From Nocardia terpenica (lineage in GTDB: Bacteria; Actinomycetota; Actinomycetes; Mycobacteriales; Mycobacteriaceae), in assembly GCF_013186535.1 (NCBI RefSeq), contig NZ_JABMCZ010000001.1, positions 806,001 through 870,000 of the forward strand: a stretch of DNA of 64,000 bases, read 5' to 3'. Below, in pieces: positions 26,248 to 34,751 of the stretch. The notes below the pieces were generated by a model. It did not search any database and had not been told where the DNA came from. It worked only from the letters and a program-made list of their open reading frames with translations. Position numbers and translations under genes: made by a program. Numbering within the stretch: the first letter of the stretch is position 1; each line of letters opens with the position of its first letter.

Positions 26248-27128
26248 CCGGCCCACCCCGCCCGCTGCACCAGTTCGGCCTTCCAGTTCACGGTGTCGAA
26301 AATCGCGTATCCGGGCTGCACGGGCAGGACGGCCCGGCCGGGGATGTCCAGAATTTCCTGGGTGAGCAGTTCGGTGAGAATGCCTTCCGCCAGCGGCGGG
26401 CAGGCGCCGAAGATCGGCATTCGATGCATGTCCACGAACCAGTGATCGAGGGCGGCCCGGCTCGGATAGGCCGGAATCTTCGGCATGATGCGTTCCATCA
26501 GCCGCCGTACCGTCTCGGGGGTGAGCTCGGCGTTTTCGTCGAGCCCGTACACTTCCTCGATGGGCATCGAGTCCCGGGTGTATTTGAACACGATCACCGT
26601 ATGCCCGACGGTGGGTATGTTGAGCATGAATCGGCACCGCTGCGATGCGCGGTACGCTCGGTGCAGGGCATAGCGGTTCTTGATCTGGAAGAACTCCATC
26701 TGGTCCATGACGTAGTCGCAACCGTCGACGAATTCCACGGCGGTATCGGGTGTCAGACCGTCCGGGAATACGTCGATGTTGACGTCCTCGGTCAGGGCGA
26801 AGGCCTGCTCGGCCACCACCTCGGCCTTGTTCCGGCCGACGGTGTGCAGGTCGGCGCCGAGCTGGCGCTGGATATTCGAGATCTCGAAGGTATCGGGATC
26901 GGCCAGTTTCAGATTCCGTACCCCCATGCGGACGAGCCGAAGGGCGACCGCGCCGCCGATGCCCCCGGTGCCGACGATGCCGACGACGGAATCCCGTAGC
27001 CGCTCCTGTCGCGCGCGTTGTTCGGGCAGGGTATTTCCGAGCCAGCCGAGATTGCGGTCCACGCGCTCCCAGTAGAGTTCGTCATTGTATTCGCCCCGGT
27101 AGCTTTGTCGCTGGTCGGCAACAGTCAC
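26244..27128 (-). CDS. ThiF/E1-like adenylyltransferase
   Basis: A 294-residue E1-like protein: ATP-binding GIVGTGGIGGAVALRLVRMG, the LADPDTFEISNIQRQ motif with the conserved Asn/Arg/Gln, and KAEVVAEQA with the Lys. There are no CxxC zinc pairs as in MoeB or ThiF, and no ubiquitin-like partner is encoded nearby, so it may adenylate a carboxylate or C-terminal peptide directly, as MccB-type enzymes do. The GTG at 27128 is preferred because CAGGGGG lies six bases upstream; an ATG at 27155 would translate that ribosome site. It is the first gene of the operon; its stop overlaps the formyltransferase start. Confidence 0.8.
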   Translation of the reverse strand: MTVADQRQSYRGEYNDELYWERVDRNLGWLGNTLPEQRARQERLRDSVVGIVGTGGIGGAVALRLVRMGVRNLKLADPDTFEISNIQRQLGADLHTVGRNKAEVVAEQAFALTEDVNIDVFPDGLTPDTAVEFVDGCDYVMDQMEFFQIKNRYALHRAYRASQRCRFMLNIPTVGHTVIVFKYTRDSMPIEEVYGLDENAELTPETVRRLMERIMPKIPAYPSRAALDHWFVDMHRMPIFGACPPLAEGILTELLTQEILDIPGRAVLPVQPGYAIFDTVNWKAELVQRAGWAG

Positions 27129-27307
27129 TTCGACCCCCTGAAAACAGGTTCCCAACAGTAGGTTCCACTCATTTGTAGTCCAGGTTCGGTCAGGTCCGCG
27201 CCTAAGTGTGCTTCGGAATTCCGGAACTTTACGATGAGCCGGGTGGTGAAATGTTCAACTATATTGTCGGTGGTATGTTTCAGGTTTCGGGTCGAAGATT
27301 GCAGAAT

Positions 27308-28273
27308 CTAGGACTGCTCGTCGAGTTCCTCGGCGATCTGCGCCCACTTTTCCGCGCATCCCCGGGCCAACTCGGCGACGGTGGCGGTGCAGTGCGGCGG
27401 AATCGCCCGCAGGAAATCTTTCGAATTGTCCGGATCGATCTGATGGACGCCGAGCCACTGCAGCAGGGATCGGCCCGCTTTCGAGAATCTCAGCGAGGGG
27501 TCTCGGCGCAGTTTGTCCAGGGCGATCTCGAGATTCATGGCCGTCGGTGTGACCGGCCGACGCCGAGACAATGCCGATTGCGACTTCGCGTCGCGCATTC
27601 GGTTCGGCAGCGGGTCGTCGCCTCGACGCATTCGCCGGCGCACATCGCGGGCGGTCTCCGGGGAAATGCCCGCCGCCTCGGCGATCTCGCGCAGGGATGC
27701 CTCCGGGCGGGCGACGATGATGTCGCGGGCCCGGAGCCGGCCCGCGGCGCCACTGAGCGGGCGGATCCGCCCGTCCACGCCGACCCGGGTGTCCGACTGC
27801 TGGAATCCTGAGGTTGGACGGCGCCGAATGGCACCGATCGTGGTGTCGGCGAGCCCGGTGATTCCGGCGATGACCCGATTGGACCACTCGGGGTGCGCGG
27901 CGAGGATGCGCTCGGCCGCCGCCTTACGATCCGGTAGCGACAGCGGAAGTCCGTGCGTGACATTGGCCTCGACCGCCCGGACGAACGCGTCGTCGCGGCT
28001 GCCGTCGAAGAACTCGACCTCGATGGCGGTTCTGCCGAGCAGCCGGGCCGCGCGCAGCCGATGCATGCCGTCGATCACGCGCAGGGTACTGCGATGGACG
28101 AGGATCGGGGGCAGGACCGCATTCGACTCGGCGAGCAGGCGCACGTGCCCGTCGTCCTCACCCTTCGATCGCGGGGAGTCCGCGGGTAGCAGCGAGCTGA
28201 TCGGTACCAGGCACGACGCCGATTTCTGTTGCGACACAACGCAACTGCCCTGCCGGCCGTCGTTGCCCTGCAT
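27308..28273 (-). CDS. StrR-like pathway-specific activator (ParB N-terminal domain)
   Basis: A 321-residue protein with a ParB/Srx-like N-terminal domain (VPISSLLPADSPRSKGED, then PPILVHRSTLRVIDGMHRLRAARL and NVTHGLPLSLPDR), matching the StrR/NovG family that activates streptomycin and aminocoumarin clusters. A central helix-turn-helix (SLREIAEAAGISPETARDV) should bind DNA. The ATG at 28273 has a GGGGGAGG site upstream. It lies 179 bp before the first cluster gene on the same strand and is the obvious activator of it. I looked for the StrR inverted site (GTTCGACTG-N11-CAGTCGAAC) in 27129-27307 and found only partial halves such as GTTCAACT. Confidence 0.87.
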   Translation of the reverse strand: MQGNDGRQGSCVVSQQKSASCLVPISSLLPADSPRSKGEDDGHVRLLAESNAVLPPILVHRSTLRVIDGMHRLRAARLLGRTAIEVEFFDGSRDDAFVRAVEANVTHGLPLSLPDRKAAAERILAAHPEWSNRVIAGITGLADTTIGAIRRRPTSGFQQSDTRVGVDGRIRPLSGAAGRLRARDIIVARPEASLREIAEAAGISPETARDVRRRMRRGDDPLPNRMRDAKSQSALSRRRPVTPTAMNLEIALDKLRRDPSLRFSKAGRSLLQWLGVHQIDPDNSKDFLRAIPPHCTATVAELARGCAEKWAQIAEELDEQS

Positions 28274-28700
28274 GAAGCGACCTCCCCCTGGTGTCACCGG
28301 CACTCGGTCGGCGGCGGCATACTCCCGGATACCGCCCCGATTTCGCTCGCGCCGGCCCGGCCGTCGGAGTGACTGTTGCAAGCCCACGGCTCCGGTACCC
28401 AGCGCGGAGTGCCCACGGCCACTGTGGTAGAAGCTAATCTAATTGTCAACTGCCGCAGCCTGTTCCGTCCCACCGAGAGGGACGGTCGGCCGGGTCTCGG
28501 AGCAGCGATCGCGACAATGGTCAAGCCGGTAATCCGGTGGTCGCGCCGGTTGACTCGCGCCGAGCGGCGGGCCTACCCTGAGACCCGGGTGCTTCAACCA
28601 TCATCAACGACCTTCGTTCGAGTTCGATTGACAAGGGTCGAGGTCGAAATATTCGGTGCCGGAGAAGTGATGCGCGCAGGCGAGAAGAGGCCGCCAGATC
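28274..28700. other. Non-coding stretch upstream of the StrR-like gene
   Basis: These 427 bp separate the regulator from the plus-strand ligase region. No convincing gene, RNA or repeat is visible. The base composition drops somewhat (AT-rich patches near 28430 and 28620), as expected for promoter DNA serving both directions. Confidence 0.5.
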
Positions 28701-28799
28701 ATGGACCTCCTGGACGTCGTCTACCGCCTGGAACAAGCCGAACGCGGCGGAATCATCGAGGAGAACGCATTACATCCAGTGGACGCATCTCGACGCTGA
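28701..28799 (+). CDS. 32-residue ORF ahead of an acyl-CoA ligase
   Basis: ATG 28701 opens a short frame starting MDLLDVVYRLEQAERGGIIEE and ending with ASRR at 28799, 18 bp before the ligase start. Its helical charged character is protein-like and a weak AGAGG lies upstream. It may be a leader-type small protein, the truncated head of a lost gene, or chance. No family recognised. Confidence 0.3.
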   Translation: MDLLDVVYRLEQAERGGIIEENALHPVDASRR

Positions 28800-28817
28800 A
28801 CGCCTGGAAAGGTCACC

Positions 28818-30377
28818 ATGACGACGAGCTCTGCAGCCGAGACAACGATGGTCCGCGTCGCCCTTACGGCGTTTGCGCAGCGCCGCCAGCAGGTGGCGAT
28901 CACTCATGCGGGTGGTGATTCGACCTATGGTGAACTGCTCGACCGCACTTACCGTTTGGCACGCGCCCTCGGCGCCCAGGGACTGAAGCGCGGTGATGTG
29001 ATCGCGCTGGCGACAGGCGCCCATCCGGATACCTTCGCGCTGCGGTTCGCGGCCAATGCGCTCGGCTGCGCCACCACCGTTCTCTACGACGATCTGGCAC
29101 CGGCGGTACTGGTGGAGATGCTGCGCACCGTTGGTGCGGCGGCGGCCGTCTTCCGGCCCGATCACGATGCCGACCGGATACTGGCGGCCGTGAAACAGGT
29201 GCCGGGCACCGCGGCTCTGGCGCTCGGGGATCACCCTGATGCGGTGAATCTGGCGAAGGCGGCCGCGGCCGAGTCCGGTGAGCCGGTCGAGATCCAGGCC
29301 CGCCCCGAGGATCTGGCCTCGATTCGACTCACCGGCGGCAGCACCGGGACGCCGAAGGGAATTCCCCACACCGCCGTCGCGCCTGCCTATTTCGCCCCGG
29401 ACGTGCTACCCGGCTTCGCCATGACGCAACTGCTGTGCACGGCCATCGGACATCTCGGAGGGACGATAGCCGAGGTAGTTCTGGCCGCAGGCGGGCGTGT
29501 GGTGTTGCAGGAGAACGGATTCGACCCCGGCGATGTACTGGCGGCAATCGAGCGAGAGAAGATCCAGTACGTCTGGATGCATCCGGCCATGTTGCACCGG
29601 CTGCTGGACCACCCCGGCCTGGCATCCACCGACACGTCCAGCCTGCGTTCGCTCACGATCGCCGGCGCGCCCAGCACACCCGAGCGGATAGCGCAGGCGC
29701 TGAGGCGTTTCGGGCCGATCATCACCCAGGGATACGGGACATTCGAATTCGGGCAGATCACCCTGCTCAGCCCCGAGGAGCACCAGCGGCCGGAATTGCT
29801 GACGACCGTCGGCCGTCCGGTGCCCGGCGTGCAGGTGAGCATCCGCGACCGCGAGGGGCAACCGCTCGGCATCGGGGCCACCGGTGAGATCTGGGTGCGC
29901 GGAAGCGGTTTGACGAGCGGTGTGATGTCCGGCTACTACAAGCGCCCGGACCTCACCGCCCAGGTAATCCGTGACGGCTGGTACATCACCGGCGACCTCG
30001 GATTCTTCGACACCGATGGATATCTCAGCGTTGTCGGCCGCAGCAAGGACGTCATCCTTGCGCGCGACAAGGTACACCCGGTCCAGGTGGAGAACGTACT
30101 GCACCGGCATCCACACATCCAGCAGGCCGTCGTCTTCGGCGTCACGAACGGTGTCGACAACGACGAAAAGGTGGGTGCCGCAATTGTTCCCACGCCCCCA
30201 CAGCACGATCTGTCGACCGACGACGTGGCCGACTGGGTTCGCTCCGAACTGGGTGGAGCATACGCGCCCGAAGTGGTGCTGATCCTGCCCGAGATTCCCA
30301 TTGTCGGCAGTGGCAAGCCCGACCGCGCCGGATTGCAACGCATGGCCAGGACCGTACCAAGATCCGATTTAGACTGA
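28818..30377 (+). CDS. Acyl-CoA ligase / AMP-binding protein
   Basis: A 519-residue ANL enzyme. The phosphate loop reads RLTGGSTGTPKGIPHT (with an LTGGST variant of the usual TSGTT), then the GYGTFEFGQI region in place of the canonical YGxTE, YITGDLGFFDTDGYLSVVGR and a C-terminal PIVGSGKPDRAGL with the catalytic Lys. It activates a carboxylic acid as its adenylate and probably transfers it to CoA or a carrier protein. A GGAAAGG site precedes the ATG. It is divergent from the StrR-like activator, so it may still belong to the cluster's regulon. No carrier protein or NRPS gene lies beside it. Confidence 0.85.
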   Translation: MTTSSAAETTMVRVALTAFAQRRQQVAITHAGGDSTYGELLDRTYRLARALGAQGLKRGDVIALATGAHPDTFALRFAANALGCATTVLYDDLAPAVLVEMLRTVGAAAAVFRPDHDADRILAAVKQVPGTAALALGDHPDAVNLAKAAAAESGEPVEIQARPEDLASIRLTGGSTGTPKGIPHTAVAPAYFAPDVLPGFAMTQLLCTAIGHLGGTIAEVVLAAGGRVVLQENGFDPGDVLAAIEREKIQYVWMHPAMLHRLLDHPGLASTDTSSLRSLTIAGAPSTPERIAQALRRFGPIITQGYGTFEFGQITLLSPEEHQRPELLTTVGRPVPGVQVSIRDREGQPLGIGATGEIWVRGSGLTSGVMSGYYKRPDLTAQVIRDGWYITGDLGFFDTDGYLSVVGRSKDVILARDKVHPVQVENVLHRHPHIQQAVVFGVTNGVDNDEKVGAAIVPTPPQHDLSTDDVADWVRSELGGAYAPEVVLILPEIPIVGSGKPDRAGLQRMARTVPRSDLD

Positions 30378-30479
30378 TACGTAATTATGAGATCCAACGG
30401 TCTTTCATATGGGTTGACCATCTGGCGACGGATGCCTTATCTTGATGAGTTCGGCGAATGTCGTTTCTAGCGAAGGCGG

Positions 30480-30797
30480 TTGCTGATCGGACGCCAATTG
30501 GGGGCTCGTGGGTTGGGGGAGATCGCGGCGGTGTATGGGGTGGAGGCGATTGTGGGGCGGGTGGAGGAGTTGCGGGCTGCGGGGAATCATTTGGCGGCCG
30601 ATACCATCGAGTATGAAATGCGGGGGGCGGGTGGGGAATTGGTGGATTCGGATTATGTGGTCCGGGTGACTCGGCAGTTGGTGGCCGTGTTGCGGGACGG
30701 GGCGGTGGATGAGGCTACCGCGTTGCGGTTGGTGGGGGCGCTGGTTGCGCGGGCGGCCGGGGGATGCGGGTGTGGGCGGTCGGGCGTACTCGACTGA
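30480..30797 (+). CDS. Hypothetical helical protein (105 aa)
   Basis: A TTG-initiated frame with extreme G/C at third codon positions and protein-like helices (LGEIAAVYGVEAIVGRVEELRAAG, split by NH, then YVVRVTRQLVAVLRDGAV). The opposite strand here is the extended tail of the symporter, which reads as low-complexity Ser/Thr/Pro/Asn, so the plus frame is the better coding candidate. An in-frame TAG lies 12 bp upstream and no strong ribosome site is visible, so the N-terminus could be truncated. Family not recognised. Confidence 0.45.
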   Translation: MLIGRQLGARGLGEIAAVYGVEAIVGRVEELRAAGNHLAADTIEYEMRGAGGELVDSDYVVRVTRQLVAVLRDGAVDEATALRLVGALVARAAGGCGCGRSGVLD

Positions 30798-32194
30798 CGC
30801 GAAATCCGCACCGCCGCTTCGATCATCGCCGCGACCGCGATATTGAGCCCGAGGGCGGGCAGGCCCGCGTTCACGTTTGCCAGGTCGATCTTCCAGAAGG
30901 TCGCCCACACGACGAACGCCTCCCCGGCGAGGATGCCGCCGAGGACGGCCGCCTTGCTCAGCAGCGGGCGCTCGGTGAGGCCCGCCGCCAGGCCCGGGGC
31001 GAATTGGATCAGGCCGCTGAAGGTGATCAGCAACAGATTGGCGAGCGCGTTCGGCCGGATCAGGTCCAGGATCAGTGCCGATGCCAGGATCAGCAGGACC
31101 GCGCCGTGATTGGTCAGCAGCCGGGCGCGCGGGCCGCGGACGCGAATCACATTGCGCGCCAGATTCGACGACATGGCCAGCACCATGACCGACGCGGGCA
31201 CCATGGCCGCCGACGCACCCGCCACCGCGATCAGCCCGAGCAGCCACGGCGGCAGCGCCCGCCCCGCCAGCGTCAGCAGCGCGCCATTGGCCGATGCGCC
31301 CCGGGGCAGTACCAGGATGGCGGCGAAGCCGATGACGATCGGAAAGATCAGAACAATCTGGTACAGCGGCAGCATCATCCAGTTGCGGCGCAGGCTGCGC
31401 GCGCTGCGGGCCGACAGCAACGGGGGCCACAGCGCCGGCAGCGTGAAGAAGGCGCTGCCGAGGAAACTGGCCAGCATGCTGGTGATCCACCACACCTGAT
31501 CGTTCGGCCCGGCGTGCAGGGTCAGCATCGCCGGATGCAGGCGGGTGATCTCGCCGAAGGTGTGCCCGATGCCGCCGGTGAAATGCAGCGGCACCGCCAC
31601 CGCCACGATCGCCACCGCGGCGAGCATCAGCGCATCCTTCAGATACGAGGTGGCCGCGGTCCCGCGCAGGCCCGACCACAGCACGAACGCGGCCGTCAGC
31701 ACCGTCCCGGTGACCTCGGCCCAGACACCGGAACCGCTGTCGCCGGTGACCAATTCGATGATCAGCCCGAGCCCGGTGAGCTGCACCTGCAGATACGGCA
31801 GCGTGAACAGCACCGACGAGAGCGCCACCAGCGTGCCCAGCGCCTTGCTGTCGTAGCGATGCTCGTAGAAATCGGCCTGGGTGAGGTACCCGTGCCGCCG
31901 CCCCAGCCGCCACAGCCGCGGCCCGATGAAATACCAGGCGACGCACGCCAGCGGGGTATAGGGCAGGGCATAGGTGACGGCGACGCCGCCGGAGAACGCC
32001 AGGCCCGCGAGGCCGAGGAAGGCGAAGGTGGTGAAGGTCTCCCCGGCTTGCAGGAACCACATGGTGACCGCGCCGAATCGCCTTCCGGCGACGGACCATT
32101 CGGCGAGGTCGACGGCGGGCGTGCGGCGACCCAGCAAACCTACCGCCGCGATCACCACCATCCCCGCGAGCGCGACGACTACGGCGGTATTCAC
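30653..32194 (-). CDS. Sodium:solute symporter (SSS family)
   Basis: A 513-residue membrane protein of the sodium/solute symporter family with about 13 hydrophobic segments. The family N-terminus WSVAGRRFGAVTMWFLQAGE is present, followed by FLGLAGLAFSGGVAVTYALPY, YLTQADFYEHRYDSKALG and SSNLARNVIRVRGP. The solute cannot be assigned; pantothenate, proline and monocarboxylate carriers share this fold. The start is placed at GTG 32194, before the first helix. The last 45 or so residues are non-family sequence that runs 145 bp into an opposing gene, so the original stop has probably been lost. It diverges from the XRE/TPR regulator gene. Confidence 0.82.
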   Translation of the reverse strand: MNTAVVVALAGMVVIAAVGLLGRRTPAVDLAEWSVAGRRFGAVTMWFLQAGETFTTFAFLGLAGLAFSGGVAVTYALPYTPLACVAWYFIGPRLWRLGRRHGYLTQADFYEHRYDSKALGTLVALSSVLFTLPYLQVQLTGLGLIIELVTGDSGSGVWAEVTGTVLTAAFVLWSGLRGTAATSYLKDALMLAAVAIVAVAVPLHFTGGIGHTFGEITRLHPAMLTLHAGPNDQVWWITSMLASFLGSAFFTLPALWPPLLSARSARSLRRNWMMLPLYQIVLIFPIVIGFAAILVLPRGASANGALLTLAGRALPPWLLGLIAVAGASAAMVPASVMVLAMSSNLARNVIRVRGPRARLLTNHGAVLLILASALILDLIRPNALANLLLITFSGLIQFAPGLAAGLTERPLLSKAAVLGGILAGEAFVVWATFWKIDLANVNAGLPALGLNIAVAAMIEAAVRISRQSSTPDRPHPHPPAARATSAPTNRNAVASSTAPSRNTATNCRVTRTT

Positions 32195-32202
32195 CGTTTC
32201 AG

Positions 32203-32249
32203 TCTCGCAGTGGCGCACTTGCGCCCGCACCCAATTCGGACCTGCGAGA
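32203..32249. promoter_or_regulatory. Nested inverted repeats between symporter and regulator
   Basis: TCTCGCAG (32203-32210) and CTGCGAGA (32242-32249) form a perfect 8-bp inverted pair. Inside lies GGCGC-ACTT-GCGCC (32212-32225). The AATAAT at about 32264-32269 is a possible -10 box only a few bases before the regulator ATG, suggesting a leaderless transcript. Confidence 0.35.
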
Positions 32250-32275
32250 GCGTCTTTTGCAGGAATAATCGTCGT

Positions 32276-33463
32276 ATGGGTCAGGCGCTTCGAGAGTTGA
32301 ATCCGCAGGTTTCGGCCGCGGCGCTCTTCGGTGCGGAATTGCGGGCGCGGCGGCTGGCGTGCGGCCGGTCGCTGCGCGAACTGGGGCAGGCGGTCCTGGT
32401 CAGCGGCGAGCTGCTGGCCAAGGTGGAGAAGGCGCAGCGCCGCCCGCGCCCGGATCTGGTGCAGCGGCTCGATGCCGTGCTCGGCGCGCGGGGTGCGCTC
32501 GAGCGTCTGGCCGCACCGCTGTTCACCACCGCGGATCGGCCGCCGGCGCGCCCGCCGCTGCTGTCCCCCGACAGCGCCGAGCCCCGGCTACGGCGGGTGA
32601 TCGACGAGGTGCGCGCGGCCGATCACGCCCTGGCGTCGGATCGGCTGGCCGAGCTGACCACCTTCGCCGGAGCCGCTGCCGCCGTGGACGGTTCGGGCCT
32701 GACGGCGGCGGCGAAGCTGTCGCTGCGGCGCGCGGTGGCCGAGGCCCAACAGCTCGCCGGATGGATGCTGTTCGACCGGGGCGACCAGCCGGGCGCCGAG
32801 CGGATGTTCACCGCCGCCCGGGGCGCGGCGCGCCAGGCCGGGGCCGCCGATCTCGTCGCGTATGTGCTCGGACCCAGCGCGGCGTATTCCAATATCTGGG
32901 GCGGTGATCCGGAGCTGGGTGTCGAGCGCGCGTACGGGTCGCTGGCGTGGGCGCGGCGCAGCGGCAATCGGAGGCTGGCGGCGTTCGCGGCCGCGGTGGC
33001 CGCCCGCGCCCATGCCCGGCTGGGCGAGGAGGAGCTGTGCCGCCGGATGCTCGGCGAGTCGGAATCGGAGCTGAACCGGCACGTGGCAACCGAACCCGAC
33101 CCCGGCTGGCTGTCGGTGTTCGACGAGGGAACCCTGGTCGGGTACCGGGGGTCGTGCCTGTTCGATCTCGGCAAGCCACGGGAGGCGATCGCGGAGCTGG
33201 AGCGGGAGGAGCGGGCCGGATCGCCGCTGTTCGTGCGCAATCGCATCATCTGGCGGCTGGAGAGCGCCCAGGCGCACCTGAAGCTCGGCGAGCTCGAACC
33301 GGCGTGCGCCGCCATCGAGAAGGCGCTCGACCACGCCGAGTCCGGCGCGGTGACCCCGCGGGTGGTGCGGGTGTTCCATGCCGTCGACCTCCGGGTCCGG
33401 GCGAGCCGGGGCGTGGCCGCCACCTCGGAGCGGCTGCGGGATTTCATCGTGGCGAACGAGTGA
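32276..33463 (+). CDS. XRE-family regulator with TPR-like C-terminal region
   Basis: A 395-residue protein. Residues 18-75 are a helix-turn-helix domain (ELRARRLACGRSLRELGQAV, VSGELLAKVEKAQRRPRP), and the remaining 300 residues are helical repeats (AEAQQLAGWMLFDRGDQPGA, LVAYVLGPSAAYSNIWGGDP). This architecture is common for actinobacterial regulators resembling the ImmR/BldD-associated Xre–TPR group. No signalling peptide gene is evident. It is divergent from the symporter, which it may regulate, and its end overlaps the serine hydrolase gene by 20 bp tail to tail. Confidence 0.8.
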   Translation: MGQALRELNPQVSAAALFGAELRARRLACGRSLRELGQAVLVSGELLAKVEKAQRRPRPDLVQRLDAVLGARGALERLAAPLFTTADRPPARPPLLSPDSAEPRLRRVIDEVRAADHALASDRLAELTTFAGAAAAVDGSGLTAAAKLSLRRAVAEAQQLAGWMLFDRGDQPGAERMFTAARGAARQAGAADLVAYVLGPSAAYSNIWGGDPELGVERAYGSLAWARRSGNRRLAAFAAAVAARAHARLGEEELCRRMLGESESELNRHVATEPDPGWLSVFDEGTLVGYRGSCLFDLGKPREAIAELEREERAGSPLFVRNRIIWRLESAQAHLKLGELEPACAAIEKALDHAESGAVTPRVVRVFHAVDLRVRASRGVAATSERLRDFIVANE

Positions 33464-34751
33464 ACGGGTAGGTGAGCCAGTGCATTCGGATCTCCGACGC
33501 ACCGCGGGTGACGATCAGGCGTTCACCCTGGTACCGCCCTTCGACCGTCCGGTAGTTGTCGGGCGCCTCGGCGACGAAGCGGGAATCGGTGTTGTCCGGA
33601 TCGTCGGCGAGGTGGGCGTGCAGGCCGTCGTGCCGCCAGGTGAAGATGGTCTCCTCGCCCTCGGACCACCAGCGGCCGAGGATATCCCGGATCTCCTCCG
33701 GGCACGGCGGCGCCGGTTCGAAGACCGGCGCGGTGGTCGGCGGGTGCAGGGCGGCCGCCCGGTCGGCGAGCTCGGCGGTGAGCTCGGACAAGACGATGCC
33801 GCGGGTGGCATTGGTGCAGGCGACGACCACGATCCCGGAATCCCGGTCGGTGGCCAGCGACGCCTGGAAGCCGGGCACCGACCCGGTGTGGCCCGCGAGC
33901 ACGTGATCGTCGCGGCGATCGAGGATGAGGCCCAGCCCCCAGCCTCTCGTCCACGCCCGGGTGTCGACCATGACCTGCAGGGTGTGCATGGCGTCGACGA
34001 CGGAGGCGGGCACGACCTCCGGTTCGGCCCCGATCAGCGCATTGCCCCAGCGCAGCAGATCGCCCGGAGTGGACCACAATTGGCCGAGGACGGCGATGGC
34101 CCGCATATCCATGACCGGTTCGCGATGGAAGGCGTCGGCGAACGGATCGAGGCGGTAGCCCACGACCGCCTCCTCCGGCGGTGTCCATGAGGTCTGGCTC
34201 AGGCCCAGCGGGGTCAGCAGCGTCTCGGTGATCAGCTCGGCGCAGGGGCGGCCGGTGACGTGTTCGATGATCGCGCCGAGGGTGGCGTAGCCGAGATTGG
34301 AGTACTGCCAGCGCTGCCCGGGCTCGGCCACCATCTCCACGCGGGACAGCGCCTCGCGGAATTCGGGTTCGGACGGGCCGCGCATCGACTCCCACATGTC
34401 GATGGGGACCTCGCGCTGGATGCCGCCGCAGTGGGCCAGCAGCATGCGCAGGGGCACCTGCCCGAACGAGGTCGCGGGCAGGTAGTGCCGCACCGGGGCG
34501 TTCAGGTCCAGCAGCTGCCGCTCGACGAGCCGCAGGGCCAGGACGGCGGTGAAGGTCTTGGTGATCGAGCCGATCCGGTAGGCGCTGTCGCGGCTCACCG
34601 GAATCCGCTGTTCGGCGTCGGCGAAACCCGTTGCGGCCGCGGCCAGGACGACGTCGTGCCGCGCGACGGCCACCGTCAGGCTGGGCAGGCGGTGCGCGGT
34701 GCGCCACCGGGCGACGTCGTCGGCCAGCGTCTTCTCGAAGTCGGCGCTCAT
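33444..34751 (-). CDS. Serine hydrolase, class C beta-lactamase fold (cytoplasmic form)
   Basis: A 435-residue protein with the penicillin-binding-like catalytic set: SITK (nucleophile Ser and Lys, about residue 66), YSN (QYSNLGYATL) and a later HTGSVPG in place of the KTG box. The C-terminal 120 residues form an extra domain. No signal peptide is seen, so it may be an intracellular esterase or peptidase rather than a cell-wall enzyme. The ATG at 34751 is fixed by GGAGGG four bases upstream. A 10-bp inverted repeat lies 46 bp further upstream. Confidence 0.85.
   Translation of the reverse strand: MSADFEKTLADDVARWRTAHRLPSLTVAVARHDVVLAAAATGFADAEQRIPVSRDSAYRIGSITKTFTAVLALRLVERQLLDLNAPVRHYLPATSFGQVPLRMLLAHCGGIQREVPIDMWESMRGPSEPEFREALSRVEMVAEPGQRWQYSNLGYATLGAIIEHVTGRPCAELITETLLTPLGLSQTSWTPPEEAVVGYRLDPFADAFHREPVMDMRAIAVLGQLWSTPGDLLRWGNALIGAEPEVVPASVVDAMHTLQVMVDTRAWTRGWGLGLILDRRDDHVLAGHTGSVPGFQASLATDRDSGIVVVACTNATRGIVLSELTAELADRAAALHPPTTAPVFEPAPPCPEEIRDILGRWWSEGEETIFTWRHDGLHAHLADDPDNTDSRFVAEAPDNYRTVEGRYQGERLIVTRGASEIRMHWLTYPFTRSPR

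Noticed and set aside
27129..27307. StrR-type binding site
   Set aside because: Only single half-sites such as GTTCAACT and GTTCCACT were found; the inverted partner at the right spacing is missing.
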